Assembly (NCBI RefSeq): GCF_016909175.1
Contig: NZ_JAFBFI010000002.1
Location: 395,954-459,953, forward strand
Direction of reading: 5' to 3'
Source of the DNA: Peribacillus deserti
GTDB lineage: Bacteria > Bacillota > Bacilli > Bacillales > DSM-1321
DNA: 64,000 bases
Position 1 is the first letter of the stretch, and the number at the start of each line of letters is the position of its first letter. Positions 45,850-54,177 of this stretch are shown here, piece by piece. The translations under genes were made by a program, and so were the position numbers. The notes under the pieces are model-generated. The model was not told the DNA's origin and did not search any database. It saw nothing but the letters and a program-made list of their open reading frames with translations.

Positions 45850-46273
45850 CTCCTTTTAGAAATGTAAGTCGGTTTTCGAGTAAATCTCCTAATGTAGTAC
45901 GCTCAAGTACAAAAGCAATTGTATCCCTAATCAAAGACCATAGCGGCTTCAATTGACAGCTCCCTTCCAATGGACAAGGTTCGTATTTTGTAATAGAAGC
46001 ACAAGCCATTGGTGAAAGTGGGCCTTCCAAGTCACGGATTACTTCCCCAATATTTATTTGCTCAACTGTCTTATGAAGAAAATAACCTCCCTTGGCCCCT
46101 CTTTTGCTTGAAACATAACCCAGTTTCTTTAATTGAAGAAGCAATTGTTCCAGATAATGTACAGTAACAAGCGTTTTCTCAGAGATTTCCTGAATAGACA
46201 CGACCCTTCCTTGCTCGTGTCCTAGAACTAGTAGGGCCCGTAAAGCATACTCCCCTTTACTCGATACCTTCAT
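45818..46273 (-). CDS. Rrf2-family transcriptional regulator
   Basis: A 151-residue winged-helix regulator. Residues ~1-65 (MKVSSKGEYALRALLVLG, then SIQEISEKTLVTVHYLEQLL) form the DNA-binding part. Three Cys follow: Cys91, Cys100 and Cys106 (CASITKYEPCPLEGSC), a pattern like Fe-S binding Rrf2 members such as NsrR and IscR. Placed before yezD and the sulfate operon, it probably controls sulfur uptake, possibly sensing sulfur, redox or Fe-S status. CymR is the known sulfur regulator in this family, but I cannot tell whether this is its orthologue. A perfect palindrome lies 17 bases before the start. Confidence 0.83.
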   Translation of the reverse strand: MKVSSKGEYALRALLVLGHEQGRVVSIQEISEKTLVTVHYLEQLLLQLKKLGYVSSKRGAKGGYFLHKTVEQINIGEVIRDLEGPLSPMACASITKYEPCPLEGSCQLKPLWSLIRDTIAFVLERTTLGDLLENRLTFLKGDDFVVFEKPD

Positions 46274-46289
46274 AGTACCCCTGCTTTCT

Positions 46290-46314
46290 AATGTTGAGTG
46301 TTATAGTCAACATT
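46290..46314. promoter_or_regulatory. palindrome before the Rrf2 gene, likely operator
   Basis: 8-bp arms AATGTTGA / TCAACATT with a 9-base spacer. It overlaps the likely promoter (TTGACT within it), as expected for autoregulation. Confidence 0.6.
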
Positions 46315-47433
46315 TACTGGCAATTAATTACTTGCTTCAATCTTTGTATACACTTTATGTAGCACGGGATAAAAGGTACATATAAAATAAGACTCAAAAA
46401 GGCACTTACCTGTATATTAAGATAAGCGCCTTCAGTTCGTCTGATCAGCCGTGTATTTAATTATCTTTAATGCCGATAATTTTTATAGGATTACTTGTTT
46501 AATAATATAATATGATTTATTTATAAAGGCAATCACTTTTTCGAAAAAAATGATTATTTTGACTTCTCCTTATGTAGAGTTGTCTCTTCGCAATAAAAAA
46601 AGGATCCATAAGATCCTCTCTGCACGTGGCGAATTAGCTGTAATGCCTTTAACCCCCGCCCATAGTAAGTAATAAAATTATATTTCTATAGGGCTCGGTC
46701 CAGATATTCCAAATAACAGCAGCTCTTTTACAACTTCTTTGGTTCTCTCCTAGCAAATAAACTGATCATAAAGATAATCACTCCATTAAGTCAAAAATCA
46801 AGTGCGAGAAGCATCCCCCGTTAATCCAAAGCAAAGACTATGAAATATAAGCATAGATAAGCAAAAACTTCCTAAACTAAATCATAAAACCCAAGAACAG
46901 AAGCATAGATCTCAAAAACTTAAGCATATAAACCAAAAACTTAAGCATAAATTGAAGCTTGAAGTTTCTGAGCTGCTAAAAAGCCTTCGTTAGATGTTAT
47001 TTTTCCGCTAAAACTTCCGCTGGAGAATAATAATCTATTAAATGGATAAAAAACAATCCTTTTTATTTCTATTTTTCTCTTAAATATAAGAAAGTGTGAT
47101 TGTGATTATTTGTCTTTTGGTATCGTTTCCATGAATTAAACAAGAAACTGCCTTTTCAAGAAGAAGTTAATGAAAAGCTTCTTGGTTCTTGTCACCGTGA
47201 GAATTTTATTCATCATAAAAATAAAAGCATAAAAAACATAGGGTTATGGTCGGTACTTATAAACATAAATTTGTTCTACAAAAATCTGAAAACCGGTCCA
47301 AAATTTATAAGAACAATTGGCCCAGTTGTATTGAAGAAAACGTTTGCGTTACCTGCTATAAATAAGCCCCACAATTGAGCATCCAAACCGGCCGAAACTA
47401 TAGCTATCCTGGCCATTTTATATTCCCTCTCAG
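46315..47433. other. 1.1-kb intergenic region with repeat locus C
   Basis: No gene seen on either strand. An AGGATC-CATAA-GATCCT hairpin lies at about 46600. Locus C (46859-46963) is listed separately. The remainder is AT-rich without recognisable features. Confidence 0.45.
46859..46963. repeat. degenerate 21-bp tandem repeat, locus C (core AAGCATA)
   Basis: Units start at 46859 (AAGCAAA), 46880 (AATCATA), 46901 (AAGCATA), 46922 (AAGCATA) and 46943 (AAGCATA), each exactly 21 bases apart. Three of the units contain AAAAACTT near their end. Confidence 0.8.
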
Positions 47434-48087
47434 TTATGCATCTATAACAAAGTGAGTTATATCGTTTATTACATTCCTTAGTACATCAATGGAATCAACA
47501 GGATCGTGACAAGTTAAACCATGATTAACTCCTGGAATAAGCTTTGACATTAAATTTGGATTCGATTTTAACTGTTGGAATCTTTCATTGGTATAAATAC
47601 TGTCTTGATCTCCTATGAAGCACAGTCCTCTATGTCTACCATTTACCATCGTATCCATTACATCATCTCTATGTAGTAAAGGAGTTAACCAGATTGCGCC
47701 CGCATCTTTGAATATATCCCTCTTCAGCTCAGAACTCATTGCAATGGTGCCAAGTGATTTACCGATAAAACAAAAGTGATCATAGTGCCTTTCGTTTAAA
47801 ACACTATCAAGAACAGTTCTTACGTCATAGGTAATAACCTCACTTAGTTCATTCGTACTATATTCAGTAAAGGGTTCCTGGTTGTATTGATAATTCACCT
47901 GTAATAAATCATAAGAATTATTAACAAAAACCCCTGTTGAATAAAGAAGAAAAGGAGCCAGCACCGTATATCCGGTTCCAGGAAGCATAATCGCCAATGA
48001 TTTTGATTCCTCCTGAGTGCTTAATAAGGAATAAGAAACATCGAGTTCCATGTGGCCTTTAACTTTCTTCTTAAGTTCTTTGAACAT
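47434..48087 (-). CDS. alpha/beta-hydrolase family protein
   Basis: A 217-residue cytoplasmic protein. LAIMLPGTGYT forms the first strand and oxyanion turn. GKSLGTIAMS is the nucleophile elbow, with Ser at about 115. The acid FIGDQDSIY and the base GVNHGLTCHD complete a Ser-Asp-His triad, so it should be an active hydrolase. The substrate is unknown. ATG at 48087; upstream sequence has only a weak GGAGAAG. Single gene with long flanks lacking genes. Confidence 0.75.
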   Translation of the reverse strand: MFKELKKKVKGHMELDVSYSLLSTQEESKSLAIMLPGTGYTVLAPFLLYSTGVFVNNSYDLLQVNYQYNQEPFTEYSTNELSEVITYDVRTVLDSVLNERHYDHFCFIGKSLGTIAMSSELKRDIFKDAGAIWLTPLLHRDDVMDTMVNGRHRGLCFIGDQDSIYTNERFQQLKSNPNLMSKLIPGVNHGLTCHDPVDSIDVLRNVINDITHFVIDA

Positions 48088-48684
48088 AGTCTTCTCCAGC
48101 TTGCCTTACGGTCAATTTTTTAGTCCTACATGATATTATTCTCAATAAATGAGTTTACTAAATTATACATTTCATAACCGTATTTGTAATATATTTCTTT
48201 TTTTATGACGAATTTTATGTCGCAACAGAAATAATCCCTAATGGGTTAGGGATTATTAGACAAAACTTACATAAAAAAGCTAGAAGTTTTGAGTGGAATT
48301 TAAAAGGCATTGCTCCCTTAAAAAAAGGTAAGAAGAACATTCAGTATTCATGAGGTGGATAAGGAGTATTTATAGCAGCAGGCTGGAGACATATTTACAT
48401 GATACGGGATGACATTCGTACTTATACGTCTCCTGCAGGAACAAAAATTCAGATATTACAAAAAATCAAAGAACCCCCCATAATAAGTAGATGGGTTAAT
48501 ATGCAGCTGAAATGATTTTCCTGCTTTTTAATTGGGCGTCTCAATTATGCTTCCTCTTCCCTTGTAAAGGTTAGTTCTATTTAGGGTATTTTGTCTTTTC
48601 GATTATTAATTTGCCTAGGGATGTCTTATATCGCCTATCTGTTCAAGTAAAATGGCTCCAAAGAAAAGAGTAAAATTGGATCTG
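48088..48684. other. intergenic
   Basis: A hairpin CCCTAATGGGTTAGGG sits at about 48236. A 38-codon plus-strand frame at 48399 is listed separately as doubtful. Otherwise nothing recognised. Confidence 0.4.
48399..48515 (+). CDS. doubtful 38-residue frame
   Basis: ATG at 48399 with CTGGAG 14 bases upstream. The peptide includes IRDDIRTYTSPAGTKIQILQ and has plausible protein-like composition, but the site is too far from the start and no family is recognised. It may be the remnant of a gene. Confidence 0.22.
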   Translation: MIRDDIRTYTSPAGTKIQILQKIKEPPIISRWVNMQLK

Positions 48685-49185
48685 TTAAAACTTAAAAGGA
48701 ACTTTAAAATAAATGACCAAAAAAATTATAATGAAAATGGACAAGATATATGATAGCACCGGGCGAAAATGGTGTAGCGCAATAACGGAGAACATGATTA
48801 AATCAAATAAAAAAGAATATCCAAGACTCCAGCCATAATCATATGATATTCTGTCAAACTTAAGTAACACCCACTCGACAGCAATATAAATCCCTGACCA
48901 GACTAGTATATATAGGAAGCGGCGAATCGCCATCTCTGGAAAATGAGAAAGAAATAGAAAAATACTGATGGGCATAGTAATGATAGCGTATACAATTACA
49001 GTCATTTCATGCCCATATAGTAAGTCAGAATGAAACTTCCAAAGGGAATTCTTTTTTACGATATATTCATAAAGCAAGCCGCCTGCAGCTACAAAAAGCA
49101 TGCTTGCATGATACTCTTTCCACTTTTTCCAATCCGCCCACTTTAAGGACGCCATAATTGTCAAAATTGTAATTACTACATGCAT
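48685..49185 (-). CDS. CBO0543-family membrane protein (second)
   Basis: A 166-residue membrane protein with five helices: HVVITILTIMASLKWADWKK, LLYEYIVKKNSLWKF, then the IPxx-type turns and a final helix. The pattern of an N-terminal helix followed by W-x-K-Y and the YxxY/N motifs places it with the CBO0543 group, like the gene at 13.0 kb, although the two share little obvious sequence. ATG at 49185 with AAAGGGA upstream. Function unknown. Confidence 0.65.
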   Translation of the reverse strand: MHVVITILTIMASLKWADWKKWKEYHASMLFVAAGGLLYEYIVKKNSLWKFHSDLLYGHEMTVIVYAIITMPISIFLFLSHFPEMAIRRFLYILVWSGIYIAVEWVLLKFDRISYDYGWSLGYSFLFDLIMFSVIALHHFRPVLSYILSIFIIIFLVIYFKVPFKF

Positions 49186-49873
49186 ATCTTATTCCCTTTC
49201 GAGATCCTTTTAAAAAAGTTTGCCCTTTTTTTGAAAATCTATCACAACTGAATAGTATGACAGACCCCATTGCAGACTGTGTAAGGGATCCCATAAACCC
49301 GAAATTGACATTTTTATAAGGAATAGAGTTATCTAGGAAATAGAACATAGAACCTTATAAAATGAAGTTTTTATTGTGATACGATACAAGGAGAACTCCA
49401 CATTGTCTTTTCTCGGCAATTCGGTGCTCTTCAATGGCTTGGTTGTATAAATGTATGATTCATAACGAATAATCTTCCTATAAAGTTCTGTGAAACAATC
49501 CCTTTAACTACTTCTGCTGTAAGTTCAGCATCACCATTGATAATAGTTGCTGCTTCATTTAATTGTAAATCACTTCGTGGATACCGAATTGATTAACCTC
49601 CTCATGAAAAAAAGCAGCAAAAAAAGAGCAACAATCCGCCCATTCGAATTATATCAGGAATTACATTTGCTCAATCGTGTAAAACATTACCTTTCAAACC
49701 TTCTTCTTAAATACTGAACAATAGACAACTTTCCCTAAAAGAAGATCATTCTTACTTTGCAATCCTCTGTAACTAAATTGTTAGGCAGCTGTTATCTTTC
49801 TTTTTAAGCTGCCGTGTTATTATGTAAGAAAAATAATATCAAATTCAAACAATCTTCAAGGAGAACCTCAAGA
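49186..49873. other. intergenic except for a short minus-strand gene
   Basis: Contains the 52-residue frame at 49431-49589 and the upstream region of the J-domain gene. A T-rich minus-strand stretch lies just upstream of the short gene. No other gene seen. Confidence 0.4.
49431..49589 (-). CDS. short protein with ATT in the start position
   Basis: A perfect AGGAGG (49602-49597) is followed after 7 bases by ATT, and from there a clean 52-codon frame runs IRYPRSDLQLNEAATIINGD, then ELTAEVVKGIVSQNFIGRLF, ending FIQPSH. No ATG, GTG or TTG occurs at a suitable place in this frame, and a TAA lies just upstream. Either ATT is used as a rare start, as in infC, or a former ATG has mutated and the gene is silent. 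The peptide looks like a genuine small protein. Family not recognised. Confidence 0.5.
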   Translation of the reverse strand: MRYPRSDLQLNEAATIINGDAELTAEVVKGIVSQNFIGRLFVMNHTFIQPSH

Positions 49874-50170
49874 ATGGAATTACAACGCGACTATGAACTA
49901 TTAAAACAAGAAATCGAGCTGTTAAGGACTTCCCTACATATATCGGAAACAAAAGTACACAGTCTTAAGAAGATGCTCAAAGCAGAATATGAAATGTCAT
50001 CCGATAAACCCCAAAATTATAAATTTATGCTCGGATTGGATCAATCAGTTGACAACCAAGCAGTAAAGCGTGAATTTAAACAGCTTCTAAAAGCCCTACA
50101 TCCTGATCGCGGCGGAGATGAGAGACTTTTTAAAGTGTTTAGTGACCATTATAGTAAAATAAAATTCTAA
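49874..50170 (+). CDS. small J-domain (DnaJ-like) protein
   Basis: A 98-residue protein with an N-terminal coiled coil (~1-40, ELLKQEIELLRTSLHISETK) and a C-terminal J domain (~50-98) containing the HPD motif in LLKALHPDRGGDE. J domains stimulate the ATPase of Hsp70 (DnaK), so this may target DnaK to a specific client. ATG at 49874 follows AAGGAG at a slightly long spacing of 11. The frame is open to 49814, without a site. Single gene. Confidence 0.8.
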   Translation: MELQRDYELLKQEIELLRTSLHISETKVHSLKKMLKAEYEMSSDKPQNYKFMLGLDQSVDNQAVKREFKQLLKALHPDRGGDERLFKVFSDHYSKIKF

Positions 50171-50311
50171 TGATCAGTATCCGCCTACTCTATCCTTTAT
50201 AATGGATCATAAAAACCAATTTAATTAGTGCTTATTTGCCAGGCTCCTGTACACAAGTAAAAATACGAATAAATTAGCTATTATACTTGTCAGGATGAAT
50301 GATAAAAAAGA

Positions 50312-50366
50312 AGAGCCATATTGCTGTCCAAAAACATTCTTTTCAAACTATATACTTTTCGGCTCT
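50312..50366 (-). terminator. terminator of the 139-residue gene
   Basis: 6-bp stem AGAGCC / GGCTCT with a long loop that contains the stop codon of the gene, followed on the minus strand by TCTTTTTT. Confidence 0.5.
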
Positions 50367-50767
50367 GTGGCCGGTGCTTTTAAAAAAAATTCAAAAAAGC
50401 TTACCTTCTCTTCTTTCCGATGTATAACCTTATCATCCATAATTTTAATCATGCCATTCGGACCTCCTACAGGAACTAGGAAATCCCCTTCCTCTCTGTT
50501 TTCTAAAAATAACAGGAACTCCTCTGCCCAGCCTTTATCAAACATATCTATTCCCGCGATTATTTGTTGAGAGGATTCTCCTTTGTAAACCTTGTTAATT
50601 TTAAATTCATAACCTTCAAAAACGAAATCACCGGTTTTAGGCTTACTTGAAAAGTCATATGTCCCAGTAATCGTAAGTACAGAACGATCGATAACTTCTT
50701 GAGGCTGTACTTCTACCCACTTTGATGCTGATACTTTTGGGTGGATGCCCATCATAGGTGCAGTCAC
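50348..50767 (-). CDS. hypothetical protein with an uncertain 5' end
   Basis: A 139-residue frame from GTG 50767. The mature part is polar (YDFSSKPKTGDFVFEGYEFK, then EEFLLFLENREEGDFLVPVG). Upstream of the GTG the frame reads DLLFLGIV, the end of a hydrophobic signal-like stretch, and is closed by a TAA. A basic stretch RKKT lies in the next frame just before it, so a secretion signal may have been lost by a one-base change. Repeat locus D begins about 25 bases upstream. The family is not recognised. Confidence 0.5.
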   Translation of the reverse strand: MTAPMMGIHPKVSASKWVEVQPQEVIDRSVLTITGTYDFSSKPKTGDFVFEGYEFKINKVYKGESSQQIIAGIDMFDKGWAEEFLLFLENREEGDFLVPVGGPNGMIKIMDDKVIHRKEEKVSFFEFFLKAPATEPKSI

Positions 50768-51236
50768 AATACCTAGGAATAATAGGTCTTCTTACGTGAA
50801 ACATATTTCTCACATAGAGCACTGGAACTTTTATGTGGCGTTTTTGGATTTTTATGTGGCTGATTCACGATTTTACTTGGCTAATTCCTGTTTTTATGTG
50901 GATGACATACAATTCGAGCGGTTACATCAGCCGGCCCAGTTATATGTTTCAACACATAGAATTAAAAAGTAGGAACGATCTAAAGAATATATTTGCTTTT
51001 ACCAATTTTACTAAATATTGTTATTTTTTCACTCTCTTTCTTTTTTTAATAAATAGGATATACCGAACTGGTCGCAACCCATCCGGACTTTTGCTGAAGG
51101 AATAATCGCCAAGCGCATCAAAACGCCTCAACTTCTTGTAAAATATTAAAAAGCAAATTGATTTCCTTGTACCAAATGTAGAAACGGCTGTCTCTGCGTG
51201 GCTCCACAATAAAAGTTCTCAATTTACTGTGTTACC
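50768..51236. other. intergenic with repeat locus D
   Basis: Locus D occupies 50793-50915. The rest includes a minus-strand open frame at 51021-51209 that I do not accept. No gene called. Confidence 0.4.
50793..50915. repeat. degenerate 21-bp tandem repeat, locus D (core TATGTGG)
   Basis: Cores TATGTGG (50832), TATGTGG (50853), TACTTGG (50874) and TATGTGG (50895), each 21 bases apart and each preceded by a T-run. A diverged copy TACGTGA lies at 50793. Confidence 0.8.
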
Positions 51237-51635
51237 CTATGGGCAATCTTTTCCAATCACCTTATTAATCTGGGCATCTTTTTCCTCACTCTTTATATAT
51301 TCGAAAAATCCTAGTCTATTTCCCCAAGGGTCAGTAAATGTACCCCATTTGACCGGGACTTCTTTTCGTGAATGAATAGCAAATTCAGGAACATCCAACA
51401 GGTCCATCAGTCTGTTCCGCTCATCTTCAATATTTCTGACACAGAGACGGATAGGACCGCTTCCAACCGAGGAGATTCCTTCTGCAACCTGCAGCCAGCA
51501 GCCAGGGAGAAGCTCCCATTCGGCAAATCCATCATGAGGAATTAAATCAGCCTTTTTATTTAATAAGGTTTCATACCATTGGTGTCCTTTGCTAAAATCG
51601 GCTACACGAACTTGAATGGTCATTTCACAGTACAT
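51237..51635 (-). CDS. VOC / glyoxalase-fold protein
   Basis: A 132-residue single VOC domain: TIQVRVADFSKGHQWYETLL, EWELLPGCWLQV, then a second half RLCVRNIEDERNRLMDL and KWGTFTDPWGNRLGFFEY. The final Glu in FFEY is the usual metal ligand position; other ligands are less clear. Family members include dioxygenases and antibiotic- or thiol-modifying enzymes, so the substrate is open. The ATG at 51635 follows GGGAGGG by about 7 bases and is preferred to the upstream ATG at 51653. Confidence 0.78.
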   Translation of the reverse strand: MYCEMTIQVRVADFSKGHQWYETLLNKKADLIPHDGFAEWELLPGCWLQVAEGISSVGSGPIRLCVRNIEDERNRLMDLLDVPEFAIHSRKEVPVKWGTFTDPWGNRLGFFEYIKSEEKDAQINKVIGKDCP

Positions 51636-51725
51636 TCCATTACCCTCCCACATAATTTTTCCTTTTTTTTATTTCCACATTAGCTGTGATATTTCCTTTA
51701 CGGCTTGATCCTTACATAAAGAAAA

Positions 51726-51741
51726 GCCGCTAAAAAGCGGC
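51726..51741 (-). terminator. terminator of the second RsbR-type gene
   Basis: GCCGC-TAAAAA-GCGGC, then TTTTCTTT on the minus strand. Confidence 0.7.
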
Positions 51742-51767
51742 CGGAAAAAAGGGAATCAAGTTATAGT

Positions 51768-52619
51768 TTACGCTTTCTGCATGAGGAAGTTTGATGAACT
51801 AATAGCACTTGAAAGTGTAGACTTAATGGATATTTTATCAAAAGAAAGTCCTAGCTGCACAGCAGTCTGAGCTATTTCAGGCCTTAGTCCGGATAAAGTG
51901 GTCTTCACACCAATTAAGCTTAGCGCTTCAATGAGCTGAAAAATCTGCTGGGCAACCATGGTATCAATCATGACTACTCCTGAAAGGTCTAAAAAAAGCT
52001 GGTTAACTCCTAACCGGGAACACTGTTCCAACGTATTTTCAAGCATAAACTTCGCCCGTGAAGTGTCAACATCGCCGACTAAAGGCAGAAGTGCCACATT
52101 CGAATTTAGACCAATTACAGGGGAACTCAACTCCATGATTAATTCCTGCTGCGCCTGGAGTTTTCTTTGTGAATAAGTTGTATGTTCTTCTGTAAACCAA
52201 ATAATGATTTTGCCAAAGGTTTTCATGACAATTTGGTACCAGGAAGCTACTTCACTATTGGAGTATTCAACTTTATGTAGGTTTGCGAATTCATTAATCA
52301 AATCAATATATTGATCCTGCGTTCTAAAGAATTCTCTATGTATAAACTGAAGAGGCGTACCAGAATGTTCTTCATCTTGTGCAATCTTGAAAATCCACTC
52401 TTCCAAACCTTTGAAAAAAGTAGTTTCATCCTGATTAAAAACCTTAAAGAACCTTTCATGAAATTCATGATTTTGTTGTTTTACAGTCTGAATAACGATA
52501 GGATCTTTAGAAGAATAAACTCCTTTAGGATCATTTTTATCAAGTTGCTCATACCAATCTTCTGTAAGTTCCCAGGATTTAGACATTAAAAATTGGTATA
52601 AATCATTATTTCTATGCAT
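51768..52619 (-). CDS. RsbR-type STAS domain protein (stressosome paralogue 2)
   Basis: A 283-residue cytoplasmic protein with an RsbR-like helical N-terminal domain (~1-160) and a STAS domain (~165-280) beginning LSSPVIGLNSNVALLPLVGD. The loop LDLSGVVMIDTMVAQQIFQ holds the conserved phosphorylatable Thr, and LRPEIAQTAVQLG holds the probable second one. It therefore looks like a full stressosome component. RsbR paralogues form the sensing shell of a complex with RsbS that captures RsbT. ATG at 52619 with AAGGGGAG upstream. Single gene; no rsbS or rsbT nearby. Confidence 0.87.
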   Translation of the reverse strand: MHRNNDLYQFLMSKSWELTEDWYEQLDKNDPKGVYSSKDPIVIQTVKQQNHEFHERFFKVFNQDETTFFKGLEEWIFKIAQDEEHSGTPLQFIHREFFRTQDQYIDLINEFANLHKVEYSNSEVASWYQIVMKTFGKIIIWFTEEHTTYSQRKLQAQQELIMELSSPVIGLNSNVALLPLVGDVDTSRAKFMLENTLEQCSRLGVNQLFLDLSGVVMIDTMVAQQIFQLIEALSLIGVKTTLSGLRPEIAQTAVQLGLSFDKISIKSTLSSAISSSNFLMQKA

Positions 52620-53107
52620 AGCTTACTCCCCTTACTGCAGTTAAATATATGGTCTCGTATTTCTAAGCCTTTTTATTGTAACTTACTTATAACAAGATGT
52701 CGATTTCCCCATATTTATCTATTAATAAAGTTTTTTTATAAGCTAATGAAGTAAGCGTCATGATTAAAGGCGTCTGTTTTACATAAGTTATAAAGCTTAG
52801 CGTAATCCCTTTTTTTTAAACATATCAACTTTTCAGTCTCTTAACAAAAGGCTATGTTAAAGTCCATTGTTGATTTGCACTATGTTGATCTTCGCTGCAG
52901 GCGCGAGACTCCTGCGGGAAAAGCGGGTCAAGGGAGACCTCGCAGGCGTCAACGTGAGAGGAGGCTCTCGGACCGCCCGCGAAAAAGGGAGTGTCCTTCG
53001 CTGCAATCAACAGGCAGGTTTAACTGAGCTTAACAAAAAAGAAGAGCCGCCGTGGCAACTGCAATATTTCTTTACCCATTTAGGTATCAAAGAATGGCCT
53101 GCGAACC
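52620..53107. other. intergenic with a Bacillaceae repeat
   Basis: Upstream region of the second RsbR gene, then the structured repeat at 52883-53012. No gene seen. Confidence 0.45.
52883..53012. repeat. GC-rich structured intergenic repeat of Bacillaceae type
   Basis: About 130 bp, clearly richer in G+C than its surroundings. Outer arms TGTTGAT / ATCAACA, with the 10-mer CTTCGCTGCA directly repeated inside both ends (52890 and 52996). Inner pairings include GACTCCTGCG with CGCAGGCGTC (52907-52916 and 52941-52950, one mismatch) and GAGAG-GAGG-CTCTC. The GACTCCTGCGGGA-type core is familiar from dispersed repeats in Bacillus and Oceanobacillus genomes. It looks like a small non-autonomous, structured dispersed repeat. 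Confidence 0.75.
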
Positions 53108-53947
53108 TTAATAAGCCATTTCAATAATGCGCTTACAATATTCTTCCTCTGCTTCAATTCCAGTTTTATTACTGAGTACCTCATTCAGCCTCAAGAATTC
53201 AGGAACCATACTGACCAATGTTTTCATTATATCTTTTGAATTCCGCTGACAATCCCAGCTTTCCAATAAAGATAGCTGCCAGCCTTCTAAATGGCTTCGT
53301 TTTCCGTCTATTTTTGACCAGACTCCATAAGAGCTGTCCAGGAATTTCTCCTGTTCCATATACCAGCCGGAAGCTATAAGCCAACGGAACTTATCCAGAT
53401 TGGACAAAGCGTAATAGAGTTCTTCTCTCATAACAGAACGATAAATTTCATGTATAAAAGCAAGTACCTTTCCCCTCCAAAACACTACATCCCGAGGAGC
53501 AGGCTGATAAGTAAGCCCTGCAGATTCCTCTATAATTTTTCGAACCTGATTCTGCGGGTCGTAAAGAACTTCCACCCCTTTTAACCATAGGGTTGGTGTA
53601 ACTTCTTCTAAGGTCTTATACCAGGTATCCACTTTTACAAAGCACGCATAATGGGTAACAATCACAGGCGCTGATGATGACGGCTCCTCATAAAATAAAA
53701 CTTCACCCCACTTTGCAGAGCGGCAGCGTTTGTTTTTGATAAAATCTGATTTCGCTTCAGGAGGCACAATTATGTGAAGATCAATATCGGAATAAGAATC
53801 AAAATTACCTTTTGCCAATGATCCGCTTTGGTATACAGCTGCAACAGCTGAATCCTGCGTTAAATCTTCCATGGCAGCTTCAAGGAGTTTACTTCGCTTT
53901 AGAGGCAGCTCCTGATCTCGTTTACCGTGCCTAGATACAAATCCCAC
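53108..53947 (-). CDS. nucleotidyltransferase-fold protein
   Basis: A 279-residue protein with a minimal nucleotidyltransferase domain (~20-130): GSLAKGNFDSYSDIDLH has Gly-Ser at 42-43 and the metal pair Asp54/Asp56. A helical C-terminal domain (~160-275) is of the aminoglycoside-adenylyltransferase-like or HEPN-like kind. It could transfer a nucleotide to a small molecule or protein; a resistance role is not shown. GTG at 53947 is the best start available, with AGGGG about 12 bases before it. Single gene. Confidence 0.72.
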   Translation of the reverse strand: MGFVSRHGKRDQELPLKRSKLLEAAMEDLTQDSAVAAVYQSGSLAKGNFDSYSDIDLHIIVPPEAKSDFIKNKRCRSAKWGEVLFYEEPSSSAPVIVTHYACFVKVDTWYKTLEEVTPTLWLKGVEVLYDPQNQVRKIIEESAGLTYQPAPRDVVFWRGKVLAFIHEIYRSVMREELYYALSNLDKFRWLIASGWYMEQEKFLDSSYGVWSKIDGKRSHLEGWQLSLLESWDCQRNSKDIMKTLVSMVPEFLRLNEVLSNKTGIEAEEEYCKRIIEMAY

Positions 53948-54110
53948 ACATGATGAAACATCCCCTTACTTTTAAATGGTATAAGCCTGTTATATAAAAT
54001 TCTTTATGTAAGATAAAATCCCTTTATTTCAAATTTATTTTTTCTCGAATTTACGCTAACGGGTCACCTTGTAACATCAGAAAAAAATATCCTTCAACAG
54101 AGTTAACAAA

Positions 54111-54146
54111 AAAACGATACACTGGCAGCATGCAATGTATCGTTTT
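54111..54146 (-). terminator. terminator of the efe operon
   Basis: 11-bp arms AAAACGATACA / TGTATCGTTTT, 14-base loop, then seven T residues on the minus strand. Confidence 0.85.
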
Positions 54147-54177
54147 CTTATTTCGGAAAGTTCCATACCCCTCTAAT

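Noticed and set aside
49067..49348. 93-codon minus-strand frame
   Set aside because: Overlaps the start of the CBO0543-type gene, which has a better site and composition.
51021..51209. 62-codon minus-strand frame
   Set aside because: Poor composition (ends IKKRKRVKK over a T-rich stretch) and no ribosome site before its start.
53108..53947. Aminoglycoside-resistance gene
   Set aside because: The nucleotidyltransferase fold is shared by many proteins; nothing identifies an aminoglycoside substrate.
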